DNA of 64,000 nucleotides from Pantoea nemavictus (lineage in GTDB: Bacteria; Pseudomonadota; Gammaproteobacteria; Enterobacterales; Enterobacteriaceae), in contig NZ_JBBGZW010000001.1 of NCBI RefSeq assembly GCF_037479095.1, positions 2,542,001 to 2,606,000 on the forward strand, in the 5' to 3' direction. The notes below the pieces were generated by a model. The model was not told the origin of the DNA. It searched no databases and worked only from the letters and a program-made list of their open reading frames with translations. The position numbers and the translations under genes were made by a program. Positions 1 through 9,402 of the stretch are shown piece by piece. Numbering within the stretch: position 1 is the stretch's first letter; every line of letters begins with the position of its first letter.

Positions 1-623
1 CCTCGGTGCTGCGGGGTTCGCTTAACCTCAATGCATCCTTTGGCTTTGGGCGTCGTCACGTTGCACCTTGCGTGTCGCGCTTTGCCGCGCTGCATCCCGA
101 GCTGGCCATCAGCCTGCAGCTCAGCAGCCAGCCCCTGAATTTTCTTGATGCGCGCGTGGATATTGATATTCGCGTCGGTGAACCGCCAGATGCGCGGCTG
201 ATGGCACGTAAGCTACGAACCAATCCGCGCGTGCTGTGCTGCTCGCCGGATTACGCTGCGCGCCATGGCATGCCTGAGAGCATCGCCGCGCTGGCACAAC
301 ATAATTGTATTTTGCTGCGTCAGTTCGACAGTGATTTTGCGCTGTGGCGCTTGAGTGATGGCACACAGCAGCTTACGCAGAAGGTGCGCGGTCGCTTAAT
401 TACCAACGATGGTGAAGTGGCGATGCAAATGGCGCTGGATGGTCACGGCATTCTGCTGCGTTCGTGGTGGGATGCGCAGCACAGCATTGAGTGCGGCGAT
501 CTGCTGCCGGTGTTGCCGCAGTGGACGGCGCCAGACGGTGATATTTATGCTGTCTGGCAGCCGCAGCGTCAGCTGCCCATCCGCATTACGGCCTTTGTGG
601 ATTTTTTGCAGTCCGTCTTATAA
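1..623 (+). CDS. LysR-family regulator, C-terminal part (cut by window edge)
   Basis: The reading frame is open from the left edge and stops with TAA at 621-623. The roughly 205 visible residues are the effector-binding half of a LysR-type regulator: the stretch around IDIRVGEPPDARLMARKL followed by CSPDYAARHG is the usual substrate-domain pattern. The N-terminal winged HTH lies outside the window. It is followed on the same strand, after about 250 bases, by a symporter operon that it may control; this is inferred only from position. Confidence 0.85.
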   Translation, partial: SVLRGSLNLNASFGFGRRHVAPCVSRFAALHPELAISLQLSSQPLNFLDARVDIDIRVGEPPDARLMARKLRTNPRVLCCSPDYAARHGMPESIAALAQHNCILLRQFDSDFALWRLSDGTQQLTQKVRGRLITNDGEVAMQMALDGHGILLRSWWDAQHSIECGDLLPVLPQWTAPDGDIYAVWQPQRQLPIRITAFVDFLQSVL

Positions 624-879
624 CTGTTAAGTTAAATTTGATTATTTATAATCATAATTGACTGTTTGTGAGCAACTTCAAACAAATTAAGCCGCTTTTA
701 TCCTATAAATTGCCCTGCTTATGCGTGAGTTCATTCTTATTTGAGTGAAATAAATCATCAAGGCATAAGTGGGGTGGTCATCAGTGCTCAGACACGTCAA
801 TAACAATATTGACCACCTCATCAACGGTGCGCGTGAAGCCCAGCGCGTGCCACGACCCTACGTTATCGATGAGGCTGAA

Positions 880-2301
880 ATGAAACAATTCTCTACAGAA
901 GGGATGGTGATTATCATCGGGATTGTCATTACGTACATCCTGTTCACCACTTGGCTGACCTGGCGGCTGCGCAGTAAAAACAGCGGCGACTTTATGGCTG
1001 GCTCCAATGTGATGCCCGCTTTTGTGGTGGGCGTGATGCTGATGTCGGAATACATCGGCGCCAAATCCACCATCGGCACTGCCCAGGCGGCCTTTGAAGA
1101 TGGCTTCGCCGCATCCTGGTCGGTGATTGGGGCCGCCATCGGTTTCCCACTGTTTGGCTTCTTGCTGGTGAAGCGCATCTATAACACCGGCAAAATCACC
1201 ATCTCTGCAGCGATCGCGGAACGCTACGGCAACTCAACCAAAAACATTATCTCGTTAATCATGATCTACGCGCTGCTGCTGGTGAACGTCGGAAACTACG
1301 TCAGCGGCGCAGCGGCGATCTCGACGGTGCTCAATCTCGATCTTACTACCGCAGCGGTGATCACGGCGATCGTCAGCACTTTCTACTTTATGTTTGGCGG
1401 CATGAAAGGCATTGCCTGGGTCACGCTGCTGCATAGCGGGCTGAAATATATTGGTATTTTGATCATCCTCGGCGTGGCGCTGCACATGACCGGCGGCGTC
1501 AGCCCGATGATCAAAGAGATGCCGCATTTCTACTGGACGTGGGACGGCAATGTCGGCGGCAGCACCATCTTTGCCTGGATGATTGGCACCATCGGCTCGA
1601 TCTTCTGCACTCAGTTCGTGATTCAGGCGATTGCTTCGACCAAAAGCGCGGCCTCTGCCAAGCGTGCGACCTGGGTCGCGTTCTTCTTCTGCATGCCGAT
1701 CGCCATCGCCATCGCGCTGATTGGCGTGGCGGCGAAATACCTGCATCCCGATATCAAAAGTTTGTACGCGCTGCCGGTATTCCTGCAGGACATGAGTCCG
1801 TGGCTGGCCGGCATCGTTACAACCTCATTGGTGGCGTCGATCTTTGTCAGCGTCAGCACCGTGGCGCTGGCGATTGCCTCGCTGGTGGTAAAGGATTTCT
1901 ACGTGCCGTATCGCAATCCGACGCCAGAACGCGAGTTCCAGATGACGCGTTGGCTGTCGCTGCTGATTGGCTTCCTGCCGCTGATCTTCGTGCTGTTCGT
2001 GCCAGAAGTGTTGAAGCTGTCGTTCTTCACCCGCGCCATTCGTCTGTCAATTTCGGTGGTGGCGATCATCGCCTTCTACCTGCCGTTCTACAAAAGCACG
2101 CGCGGTGCTAACGCCGGGCTGATTGGCGCCTGCGTGGTGACCTCGGTGTGGTATCTGCTGGGCGATCCTTTTGGTATCAATAACATGTATGTCGCGCTGT
2201 TTACGCCAGCGGTGATCATGGTGATTGATCGCCTGATCCCGACGCGTCAGACGCAGACCAAAAAAGCCCCCAAATCCTCAATGCAAAACAGTGGAGCCTG
2301 A
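880..2301 (+). CDS. Sodium:solute symporter (SSS family)
   Basis: A hydrophobic protein of 473 residues with about 13 predicted membrane segments, matching the size and pattern of the SSS (SLC5-like) family, for example GMVIIIGIVITYILF at the N-terminus and MLMSEYIGAKSTIG in the first helices. The frame is open further upstream, but the ATG at 880 begins the first membrane helix directly and fits family length. Its stop lies 1 base before the start of a sialidase-like gene, so the two are probably cotranscribed. The substrate cannot be read from sequence; a sugar acid or sialic-acid-like compound is a guess from the neighbour. Confidence 0.88.
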   Translation: MKQFSTEGMVIIIGIVITYILFTTWLTWRLRSKNSGDFMAGSNVMPAFVVGVMLMSEYIGAKSTIGTAQAAFEDGFAASWSVIGAAIGFPLFGFLLVKRIYNTGKITISAAIAERYGNSTKNIISLIMIYALLLVNVGNYVSGAAAISTVLNLDLTTAAVITAIVSTFYFMFGGMKGIAWVTLLHSGLKYIGILIILGVALHMTGGVSPMIKEMPHFYWTWDGNVGGSTIFAWMIGTIGSIFCTQFVIQAIASTKSAASAKRATWVAFFFCMPIAIAIALIGVAAKYLHPDIKSLYALPVFLQDMSPWLAGIVTTSLVASIFVSVSTVALAIASLVVKDFYVPYRNPTPEREFQMTRWLSLLIGFLPLIFVLFVPEVLKLSFFTRAIRLSISVVAIIAFYLPFYKSTRGANAGLIGACVVTSVWYLLGDPFGINNMYVALFTPAVIMVIDRLIPTRQTQTKKAPKSSMQNSGA

Positions 2302-2302
2302 C

Positions 2303-3490
2303 ATGAGCGACTTAACTCTTAGCGTGGAACGCAACGGTAACCTTCATCCGCACGCGCAGGATGCGCAGCAGCTCACGGCGATGCTGCCTTCGGTCTGTCC
2401 GCAGAACCATGCGGCGAATCTGCTGCCGCTGCCGAACGGCGACGTGTTGTGCGTGTGGTTTGGCGGTACCCAGGAAGGGATCGCCGATATTTCCGTGTGG
2501 TGCTCGCGGCTGGAAAGCGGCAGCACGCAGTGGAGCGAGGCGCAAAAACTCTCCGACGATCCAACACGATCCGAGCAAAATCCGCTGCTGTTTCTCGATC
2601 CTGACCAGGTCTTGTGGCTGCTGTGGACGGCGCAGAAATCGGGTAATCAGGACACCGCGATTGTGCGTTATCGCCAGTCGCACGATTTGGGTCGCAGTTG
2701 GGGTGCCATCGACACGCTGCTCGACCAGCCCGGCACCTTTATTCGCCAGCCGATGGTGGTGCTGCCAAACGGTAACTGGCTGCTACCGGTGTTTTACTGC
2801 CGCACGCAGCCGGGGGTGAAATGGGTCGGTAACGACGATATCAGCGCAGTAAAAATCTCCAGCGATCGCGGAAAAAGCTGGCGTGATGTGGTTGTGCCGG
2901 ACAGCCTCGGCTGCGTACATATGAACATCACGCTGCTGCAGGATGGCAGTTTGCTGGCGCTGTATCGCAGCCGCTGGGCAGATTTCATCTACCAAAGCCG
3001 CTCGACCGACGGCGGTGAAAGCTGGAGTGCGCCGCGGGCGACTGAGCTGCCGAATAACAATTCGTCGATTCAGGTCACCACGCTGCACAACGGCCATCTG
3101 GCGCTGGTGTTCAACGCCATGAGCGCCAAAGATGCCCGCGAGCGCCGCGTGTCGCTGTATGACGAAATTGAAGATGAAGAGGATGACGGCGATGTTGCGG
3201 TGGCGGCTGAACCGCAGGTGCACAGCGGACGCAGCGCCTTTTGGGGCGCTCCGCGCGCGCCGATGACGCTGGCGATCTCGGCCGACGGCGGCAAAAGCTG
3301 GCCGTGGCAGCGCAATCTTGATGAGGGCGATGGCTACTGCATGACCAACAATTCGCAGCAAAAACTCAACCGCGAGTTCTCCTATCCGAGCATTAAACAG
3401 AGCGAGGATGGCGCGCTGCATGTCGCCTACACCTATTTCCGCCAGGCGATTAAATACGTGCGCGTCGATGAAACCTGGGTGACCGGATGA
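2303..3490 (+). CDS. Sialidase-like BNR-repeat protein, cytoplasmic
   Basis: A protein of 395 residues with a six-bladed-propeller pattern. Four Asp-boxes (S-x-D-x-G-x-S-W) are visible at about residues 126-133, 186-193, 234-241 and 326-333. An acidic insert sits at about 288-297. It resembles BNR_2 exo-alpha-sialidase-like proteins, but there is no signal peptide, so it should act on imported material in the cytoplasm. The ATG at 2303 is preceded by GTGGAG. It follows the symporter by 1 base and overlaps the SDR gene downstream by 4 bases. True sialidase activity is not established; another glycoside or lyase-type activity is possible. Confidence 0.8.
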   Translation: MSDLTLSVERNGNLHPHAQDAQQLTAMLPSVCPQNHAANLLPLPNGDVLCVWFGGTQEGIADISVWCSRLESGSTQWSEAQKLSDDPTRSEQNPLLFLDPDQVLWLLWTAQKSGNQDTAIVRYRQSHDLGRSWGAIDTLLDQPGTFIRQPMVVLPNGNWLLPVFYCRTQPGVKWVGNDDISAVKISSDRGKSWRDVVVPDSLGCVHMNITLLQDGSLLALYRSRWADFIYQSRSTDGGESWSAPRATELPNNNSSIQVTTLHNGHLALVFNAMSAKDARERRVSLYDEIEDEEDDGDVAVAAEPQVHSGRSAFWGAPRAPMTLAISADGGKSWPWQRNLDEGDGYCMTNNSQQKLNREFSYPSIKQSEDGALHVAYTYFRQAIKYVRVDETWVTG

Positions 3491-4170
3491 GCAGGCCACG
3501 GCACGCGTTGGTGACCGGCGTGAGCTCCGGCATTGGTGCGGCGATTGCCGAACACCTGCTGCAGCAAGGCTGGCAGGTGACCGGTTTTAGCCGCACGCAG
3601 GTGAGGAAAGATCATCCGGCTTTTACCTCGGTAAGCGTCGACCTGTTCGATGCCCGCTTGCTGAAACAAGCGCTGGCAGCGCTACCGAAGGTGGATGCGC
3701 TGGTACACGCGGCGGGCATGATGGCGGCGGCACCGCTGGGGGATTTGGATGAGGAGCAGGGCACGCGTCTGTGGTACTTGCACGTGCAGGTGGCGCAGAT
3801 TATGGCCAATGCCCTACAGCCGCAGATGGAGCAGGGCGATCGCATTTTGCTGATTGGCAGCCGCACCTCACGCGGCGCGGCGCATCGCAGCCAATATGTC
3901 AGCACCAAAGCGGCGATGGTGGGTATGGCGCGCAGCTGGGCGGCGGAATTGGCAGCCAGGGGCATTACCGTGAATGTGATTGCGCCGGGCGCCACGGAAA
4001 CGCCGATGCTGCTGCAGCCCGGCCGCGCCAGCTCACCGCCGCAGTTGCCGCCGATCGGGCGCTATATCAAGCCGGAGGAAGTGGCGGCGCTGGCAGGATT
4101 TGTACTGTCGCCGGCAGCCGCTGCGATTACCGGGCAGGAGCTGGTGATCTGTGGTGGGGCGTCTTTGTAA
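3487..4170 (+). CDS. Short-chain dehydrogenase/reductase
   Basis: A classical SDR of 227 residues. The nucleotide-binding TGVSSGIG lies at residues 10-17, the NAG-like HAAG at about 74-77, the catalytic Ser near 125 and the Y-x-x-x-K pair at Y137 and K141. The start ATG overlaps the stop of the sialidase-like gene as ATGA, indicating translational coupling. It is the third gene of the symporter operon and probably oxidises or reduces the sugar-like substrate. The substrate is unknown. Confidence 0.88.
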   Translation: MSRPRHALVTGVSSGIGAAIAEHLLQQGWQVTGFSRTQVRKDHPAFTSVSVDLFDARLLKQALAALPKVDALVHAAGMMAAAPLGDLDEEQGTRLWYLHVQVAQIMANALQPQMEQGDRILLIGSRTSRGAAHRSQYVSTKAAMVGMARSWAAELAARGITVNVIAPGATETPMLLQPGRASSPPQLPPIGRYIKPEEVAALAGFVLSPAAAAITGQELVICGGASL

Positions 4171-4190
4171 GTAGTGCTGCTGAACCCCCT

Positions 4191-4254
4191 GGTCGCCATG
4201 AATGGCGACCCTACAACAACCGGTTCTTTTGTAGGGTCACCATTCATGGTGACC
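4191..4254. repeat. Inverted pair of REP-like palindromes
   Basis: Two copies of a short palindrome in opposite orientation: GGTCGCCATGAATGGCGACC then CTAC at 4191-4214, and GTAGGGT followed by a related stem at 4231-4254. It lies between two convergent genes. The second copy carries GTCACC/GGTGAC instead of GTCGCC/GGCGAC, a compensatory stem change. It may act as a bidirectional terminator or RNA stabiliser. Confidence 0.8.
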
Positions 4255-4257
4255 TCA

Positions 4258-6213
4258 TCATCCCCGCCGCAACCCTGCCACATCCACCTGCCACTGATTC
4301 AGCTTGTTATACAGCGCAGTGCGTGAAATCCCCAGCATCTGGGCCGACTGGCGCAGGTTGCCTTTCTGCTCACGTACCACTTGCAACACATGCTGGCGCT
4401 CATTCGCCTGCAGCGAGGTCAATTCACTCCGCTGCGGAACTGCGCGCTGCACCATCTCCTCCGGCAGATCGTGACGATCAATCTGCAACCCTTCACACAA
4501 GTTCACCATGCGCTCCACCAGATTCTCCAGCTCACGCACGTTGCCTGGCCAGTGCCACGCCTGTAAACAGGCCATCGCCTCGGCGGAGAGCTGTGGCGCA
4601 ATGCGCTTTAGCCGGGTACAGAGCGCCTGAATAAAAGTGTTCACCAGGCCAGGAATATCCTCCTGACGCTCGCGCAGCGGCGGGATCTCCAGCGAAATCA
4701 CATTCAGGCGATAGTAGAGATCGCGGCGGAATGCGCCTTTTTCCACTGCATCCAGCAGATTGCAGTGGGTGGCGGCGATGATGCGTACGTTAACCTTGAG
4801 CGGATGTGCCGCCCCGATGCGCACCACTTCACTCTCCTGCAACACACGCAGCAGGCTGGTTTGCGCTTCCAGCGGCATCTCGCCAATCTCATCCAGAAAC
4901 AGGGTGCCGCCATCCGCCAGCTCAAATTTGCCCGCCGAACCACCGCGACGCGATCCGGTAAATGCGCCATCGACATAGCCGAACAGCTCGCTCTGGACCA
5001 AATCGCGCGGCAACGCGCCGCAGTTCAGCGCGATAAAGGCTTCCTGTTGGCGCGGACTGGCATTATGAATCGCCTGAGCAAACAGCTCTTTGCCGGTACC
5101 GCTCTCGCCGGTCAGCAACACGGTGCTGTCGGTGCGGCTGCTGGCACGCGCTTTGTGAATCGCCTGCTGCACGCGCGGCGCATGGCCGCGAATCATCTCG
5201 AAGGTATAGCTGGCGCTCACGCCCATCACGCGACGCGTAATGGCGCGAATACGTTGATTCTCACGCAGCGACAACACGCGGCCGCTGTCCGGCGCGGGCA
5301 TCAGCGAGATCAGGCAGGAGATCGGATTGGTGCCGTCCGGCATAAATTGCAGCTCGCGGTCATTGCAGAACGGCATGGTCAGCAGCGATCCCCCTTGCGG
5401 CTGCAGCAGCTCATCAATGGTACCTGCTTGCGGATCGAGGCTGCTGAAGATCTGTCGCGCATAGCGATTCAGGGTTTTAATACGACCGTGACGATCGCAG
5501 ACGATCACCCCTTCATTCAGGGTTTCGAGGATCGACTGCTGCTCGGCCAGTAAACGGCGCAGCGTCAGCTGCTGGCCAACCGCTTCCGCCGCCGCCTGCA
5601 CCGTGCCGAGCGTGTGGGCATTAAAGTTATCGGGCGTGGCGGTCAACGTTAAAACGCCCAGCAGCTGGCCGCTGGCATCGCGCACCGGCGCGGCGGCACA
5701 TTGGCGATGGCGTTTACGCAGGTCAAGTTTCCAGTTCTCGCCGCTCAGCACATACACTAGCCGCTGCTCGATCAGGCAGCGCGCGGTGCAGTTGGTGCCG
5801 AGCACCTCTTCGCGCAGGATGCTGCCGACCGGCGTGAGATCCGCGCCGCAGAAATGCAGCGTCACACCCTGCGCATCGGTCAGATTGATGTGGCCATCCG
5901 GGTTATACGCCAGCAAGTTCTCCATGATGCTGCGCGCCGCGCGGATCAGTTCCGCATTGTGTTCGAGGATCGCCGCCAGCTCGGCGGCAGGCGGTGAGAT
6001 ATAAGCAAAGGTCGCGGGATCGATCGCACGCTGACGCGATCGCTGCCATGACTGCAAAATACTGTGCCGCATCCAGCCTGGCTGCTCACCGCGTTCAAAG
6101 CTGTGCCAGCCCTGCCACAACAAGGTATCCCATTCGCCCACCTCCGCGCTGTCCGGCAAGCTGAAGATAGGATCGCTTTCATCTTTGAACGGCAAACGCT
6201 CTATGACACGCAT
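4258..6213 (-). CDS. Sigma-54-dependent activator (AcoR-like, GAF-AAA+-Fis)
   Basis: A protein of 651 residues. A GAF-like sensory region lies at about 80-200, a PAS-like segment at 230-310, the AAA+ domain at about 340-570 with Walker A GESGTGKE at 369-376, the sigma-54 contact loop GAFTG at 416-420 and Walker B LFLDEIGE near 438-445. A Fis-type HTH closes the C-terminus. The GAFTG loop means it activates RpoN promoters. The ATG at 6213 is chosen for the AGGAGT ribosome site just upstream; the open frame continues further 5' without support. It is divergent from an operon that has a sigma-54 promoter at 6334-6352, its likely target. Confidence 0.95.
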   Translation of the reverse strand: MRVIERLPFKDESDPIFSLPDSAEVGEWDTLLWQGWHSFERGEQPGWMRHSILQSWQRSRQRAIDPATFAYISPPAAELAAILEHNAELIRAARSIMENLLAYNPDGHINLTDAQGVTLHFCGADLTPVGSILREEVLGTNCTARCLIEQRLVYVLSGENWKLDLRKRHRQCAAAPVRDASGQLLGVLTLTATPDNFNAHTLGTVQAAAEAVGQQLTLRRLLAEQQSILETLNEGVIVCDRHGRIKTLNRYARQIFSSLDPQAGTIDELLQPQGGSLLTMPFCNDRELQFMPDGTNPISCLISLMPAPDSGRVLSLRENQRIRAITRRVMGVSASYTFEMIRGHAPRVQQAIHKARASSRTDSTVLLTGESGTGKELFAQAIHNASPRQQEAFIALNCGALPRDLVQSELFGYVDGAFTGSRRGGSAGKFELADGGTLFLDEIGEMPLEAQTSLLRVLQESEVVRIGAAHPLKVNVRIIAATHCNLLDAVEKGAFRRDLYYRLNVISLEIPPLRERQEDIPGLVNTFIQALCTRLKRIAPQLSAEAMACLQAWHWPGNVRELENLVERMVNLCEGLQIDRHDLPEEMVQRAVPQRSELTSLQANERQHVLQVVREQKGNLRQSAQMLGISRTALYNKLNQWQVDVAGLRRG

Positions 6214-6248
6214 GCGACACTCCTGATTAGGTTGGAATGTCCATTTTA

Positions 6249-6284
6249 TTGACATGTGAAGTTGACATGTAAATTTTGTTGTCA
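6249..6284. promoter_or_regulatory. Candidate activator-binding repeats
   Basis: The direct repeat TTGACATGT occurs at 6249-6257 and 6262-6270, with a partial TTGTCA at 6279-6284. The repeats lie 65 to 85 bases upstream of the sigma-54 promoter and just upstream of the activator gene, the usual position for enhancer sites of such regulators. That the neighbouring activator binds them is inferred. Confidence 0.5.
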
Positions 6285-6333
6285 GTTTGTGAGCCATATC
6301 TGTGTTACGCCTCACATAAAGCGGCTGGCTGCA

Positions 6334-6352
6334 GTTGGCATCGCCTTTGCAC
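6334..6352 (+). promoter_or_regulatory. Sigma-54 (-24/-12) promoter
   Basis: TTGGCATCGCCTTTGCA contains the invariant GG at 6337-6338 and GC at 6349-6350, separated by exactly 10 bases, and both blocks match the RpoN consensus. Transcription should start near 6362, about 50 bases before the oxidoreductase ATG at 6411. Confidence 0.85.
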
Positions 6353-6410
6353 TGCAGATGGTACATCCCTGTACTCGAACGAGCACATCCAAAACAATAA
6401 GGAATAGGTC

Positions 6411-7430
6411 ATGAGATTTCACCTTAAGCCAGTACGCGTCGGCCTGATTGGCGCAGGACGCATGGGCAGCTTCCACGCAGAAAACCTTGCCTGGCGCGTG
6501 CCCGGGGCGACGCTTGCCGCGGTGGCCGATCCGCAGCCGGGCGTGGCAGACGCGCTGACCAACAAACTTGGCGTGGCGAAAGCTTACAGCGATCTGCATG
6601 CGCTGCTGGGGGATCCAGAGATTGAGGCGGTGGCGATTGCCGCCCCGGCGCGTACCCACGCTGAATGGGTGATCGCCGCAGCCCAAGCCGGTAAACACGT
6701 GTTCTGCGAGAAGCCGATGGCGGTGACGCTGGATGAGGCCGATCGCGCGATTGCTGCGGCAAAAAGTGCCGGCGTGGTATTGCAGGTCGGCTTTAACCGC
6801 CGCTTTGACTCGGGCTTTGCCGCGGCGATCGCGGCGGTGAAGGCCGGCGAAAATGGCACTACGCAACTGAGTCGATCGCTGACGCGCGATCCGGGCCTGC
6901 ACGATCCTGCCCGCATCCCGCAGTGGACGATCTTCCTGGAAACCCTGATCCACGACTTCGACACGCTGCTGCACTTCAATCCCGGCGCGAAGCCGGTGGA
7001 AGTGTATGCGCTGGCGGATGCGCTGGTGCGTCCGGATTTCAAAGATAAAGGCTTGCTGGACACCTCGGTGGTCACCATTCGCTTCGATAATGGCGCGATT
7101 GCCACCGCTGAAGCCAACTTCCAGGCGGTGTACGGCTACGACGTTCGCGGTGAAGTGTTTGGCAGTAAAGGTATGCTGCAGGCGGGACATATCAACGCCA
7201 ATCACTGCGTGCGCTATCACCAGGATGGCATCGCGATTGAAACTTCGCGCATGGACTCGGATCTGCTGCGCGAAGCCTATGTCGCAGAGATGGCTGAGTT
7301 TGCCCGCTGCATCCGCAGGGGTGAAACGCCGCGCGCCACCGGCGAAGATGCGCGCAATGCGCTGGCGATCGCGCTGGCCTGTATCGACTCGGTGCAGCAG
7401 CAGCAACCTATCAAACTGGGAGGTCGCTAA
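6411..7430 (+). CDS. Gfo/Idh/MocA oxidoreductase (inositol 2-dehydrogenase-like)
   Basis: A protein of 339 residues with the Rossmann motif GLIGAGRMG at 11-19 and the family EKP motif at 100-102, then a conserved HDFD segment near the substrate site. Length and motifs fit NAD-dependent inositol or sugar dehydrogenases of the IolG group. It is first in a three-gene operon under the sigma-54 promoter and overlaps the next gene as TAATG. The actual polyol or sugar is unknown. Confidence 0.88.
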   Translation: MRFHLKPVRVGLIGAGRMGSFHAENLAWRVPGATLAAVADPQPGVADALTNKLGVAKAYSDLHALLGDPEIEAVAIAAPARTHAEWVIAAAQAGKHVFCEKPMAVTLDEADRAIAAAKSAGVVLQVGFNRRFDSGFAAAIAAVKAGENGTTQLSRSLTRDPGLHDPARIPQWTIFLETLIHDFDTLLHFNPGAKPVEVYALADALVRPDFKDKGLLDTSVVTIRFDNGAIATAEANFQAVYGYDVRGEVFGSKGMLQAGHINANHCVRYHQDGIAIETSRMDSDLLREAYVAEMAEFARCIRRGETPRATGEDARNALAIALACIDSVQQQQPIKLGGR

Positions 7431-8209
7431 TGGCCGGTTATCAGCTGTCGGTATGTGCCGAAATGGTGTTTCTCGATCTGCCGTTCGTCGAGCGCGTAAA
7501 ACGCATTCACGAACTGGGTTTTGGCGTTGAGATTTGGGGCTGGGCGAACAAAGACATTGATGCGCTAGCGGCAACCGGTGCGCGCTTCACCTCTATGACC
7601 GGCTACCTCAGCGGCAACCTGACTGACGATGACGAAATCCAGCAGCTGCTGCAAAGTGCTGAAGCATCGCTGGCGGTGGCAGCCCGCCTGAACTGTCCGG
7701 CGTTGAATCTGCACGGCACCGGACTGGATGACAAAGGTTTGCCCGTCAAACCGGTTGAGGTGGTCACCGGCGCGATGTGGCTGAAAGCCGCTGACACGCT
7801 GCGCAAAGTGGCGCAATTAGGCGAGCGTGCCGGACGCGTGTTCACGCTGGAGAATCTCAACTTGCTGGTTGATCATCCCGGCACGCCGTTCGCGCTGGCC
7901 GCCGATACGCTGGCGCTGGTGGAGGCAGTCAACAGCCCGGCGCTGAAGATGAATCTCGACCTGTATCACGCGCAGATTGGCGAAGGCAATTTGATCGAAC
8001 TGATCCGCCGTTGTGGTTCTGCGATTGGTGAGATTCAGGTGGCGGATGTGCCGGGACGTCAGCAGCCGGGAACCGGTGAGATCAACTATCGCGCCATCGC
8101 CCGTGCGCTGCAGGATGTGGGTTATCGCGGCACCGTGGCGCTGGAGGGCTGGGCCAGCGGTGACAGCACCACCGCGCTGCAGCAGTTCCGCGATCATTTC
8201 ACCCTTTAA
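7430..8209 (+). CDS. Hydroxypyruvate isomerase-like TIM-barrel protein
   Basis: A protein of 259 residues of the AP-endonuclease-2/xylose isomerase-like TIM-barrel superfamily, closest in pattern to Hyi. Metal-ligand segments such as TLENLNLLVDHPG, MNLDLYHAQIGEGN and VALEGWASG near the end are recognisable. The ATG at 7430 overlaps the stop of the dehydrogenase, so it is coupled to it. It probably isomerises the keto product of the dehydrogenase; the substrate is inferred only from context. Confidence 0.85.
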   Translation: MAGYQLSVCAEMVFLDLPFVERVKRIHELGFGVEIWGWANKDIDALAATGARFTSMTGYLSGNLTDDDEIQQLLQSAEASLAVAARLNCPALNLHGTGLDDKGLPVKPVEVVTGAMWLKAADTLRKVAQLGERAGRVFTLENLNLLVDHPGTPFALAADTLALVEAVNSPALKMNLDLYHAQIGEGNLIELIRRCGSAIGEIQVADVPGRQQPGTGEINYRAIARALQDVGYRGTVALEGWASGDSTTALQQFRDHFTL

Positions 8210-8218
8210 GCGTTCCAT

Positions 8219-8245
8219 CGCCGGGTATTTGCCTGTTGCCCGGCG
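8219..8245 (+). other. Intercistronic hairpin
   Basis: CGCCGGG at 8219-8225 pairs with CCCGGCG at 8239-8245 across a 13-base loop and has no T-run. It lies between the isomerase and binding-protein genes and may adjust downstream expression or protect the upstream mRNA. Confidence 0.5.
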
Positions 8246-8293
8246 TTAACTCGATGAAATTAAAATAATATCTCAACCCTACAGGACTCACTC

Positions 8294-9208
8294 ATGAAGA
8301 TAAGAAATGTGATGTTGTGCCTCTGCTCGCTGCTGCTCAGCCTGAGCGTGAGTGCTAAAACCTTCACCGTCGGCGTGGCGCTGGCAAACTTCGATCTCAA
8401 CTTCGTCTCGATTCTGCGCACCCAGATGCAGGCGGAGCTGAAGGCCAGTCAGCTCAATAGTCAGTTTGTAGATGCCAAGGGCGATGTCGCGCTGCAAGTG
8501 CAGCAAGTGGATGATTTTATTAACCAGGGCGTAGATGCCATCATCCTTAATCCGGTGGATACCCAAGGCGTGTTGCCGATGATTACCGCCGCGAAAAATG
8601 CCGGCATCCCGTTGATTTTCGTCAACCGTAAGCCGGAGGTGAAGCTGCCAGCCGACATGGCATATGTCGGTTCAGACTCGGCGCTGGGCGGCGAAATGCA
8701 GATGGAAGCGTTAGCGAAGAAGATGAACTATAAAGGCAACGTGGCGATTCTGATGGGCGCGCTGTCGAACGAGGAAGCACGCGAGCGCACTCGCGCCGTG
8801 GAAGCGGTGATCGCCAAATATAAAGATATGAAGGTGATTGAGAAGCAGAGCGCCAAATGGCAGCGCAATGAGGCGGTGGATGTGGTTTCCAGCTGGCTGC
8901 TGAATCAGCGTCCGATTGATGCCATTGCCGCCAATAATGATGAGATGGCGATTGGCGCCATCATGGCGCTGAATCAGGCGAAGAATGAGAAAATTTTGGT
9001 CGCCGGCATTGATGGCACGCCGGATGGGCAGCAGTTTGTGAAGAACGGCAAAATGACGCTGACCATTTTCCAGGACGCCAAAGGCCAGGCCACGGGCGCG
9101 GTGCAGGTTGCTAAAGCGCTGCTGGAGAAGCAGAAAGTGCAGGAGTTTAACTGGATTCCGTATCAGACCATCACGTCAGAGAATTATGCGCAGTTTGCGG
9201 CGAAGTAG
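8294..9208 (+). CDS. Periplasmic sugar-binding protein (RbsB-like)
   Basis: A protein of 304 residues starting with a Sec signal peptide (Lys/Arg, then a long hydrophobic run ending SVSA at about 21). The mature part is a type-I periplasmic binding fold: repeated elements such as VGVALANFDLNFVSILR, DAIILNPVDTQGV and DAIAANNDEMAIGAI match ribose/inositol-type binding proteins. It is last in the sigma-54 operon. No ABC ATPase or permease follows, so it either works with a transporter encoded elsewhere or delivers ligand to a receptor. Confidence 0.9.
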   Translation: MKIRNVMLCLCSLLLSLSVSAKTFTVGVALANFDLNFVSILRTQMQAELKASQLNSQFVDAKGDVALQVQQVDDFINQGVDAIILNPVDTQGVLPMITAAKNAGIPLIFVNRKPEVKLPADMAYVGSDSALGGEMQMEALAKKMNYKGNVAILMGALSNEEARERTRAVEAVIAKYKDMKVIEKQSAKWQRNEAVDVVSSWLLNQRPIDAIAANNDEMAIGAIMALNQAKNEKILVAGIDGTPDGQQFVKNGKMTLTIFQDAKGQATGAVQVAKALLEKQKVQEFNWIPYQTITSENYAQFAAK

Positions 9209-9220
9209 GTTTTCCCCTCA

Positions 9221-9248
9221 AAATCTCTCCTGATGGCAGGAGAGATTT
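9221..9248 (+). terminator. Terminator-like hairpin after the binding-protein gene
   Basis: A 12-bp perfect stem, AAATCTCTCCTG at 9221-9232 with CAGGAGAGATTT at 9237-9248, and a four-base loop. It lies 13 bases after the stop codon. The T-run is short, so termination strength is uncertain. Confidence 0.65.
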
Positions 9249-9402
9249 ACTGTCTAATCGTTATTCATTCACCGGCCGGGGTGCTTTATTTGCCTAACCC
9301 TGACTGGTAAACTCCGGCTGCAACCAAAATTGTCTCAGGTTGATAATTGCTTAGGCATAATGCATTTACAGAACGCATGCGTTCTTCCGGAGAAATTGCA
9401 GG

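Noticed and set aside
1255..1746. Open frame antisense to the sodium/solute symporter, rich in His and Arg
   Set aside because: The composition is that of a shadow frame and it has no recognisable domain.
4765..5553. Long open frame antisense to the sigma-54 activator
   Set aside because: It lies wholly inside a conserved gene, shows no family pattern, and is explained by GC-rich codon bias.
6312..7574. 420-codon open frame antisense to the dehydrogenase gene
   Set aside because: It covers the sigma-54 promoter and a conserved oxidoreductase; the translated sequence is unlike any protein family.
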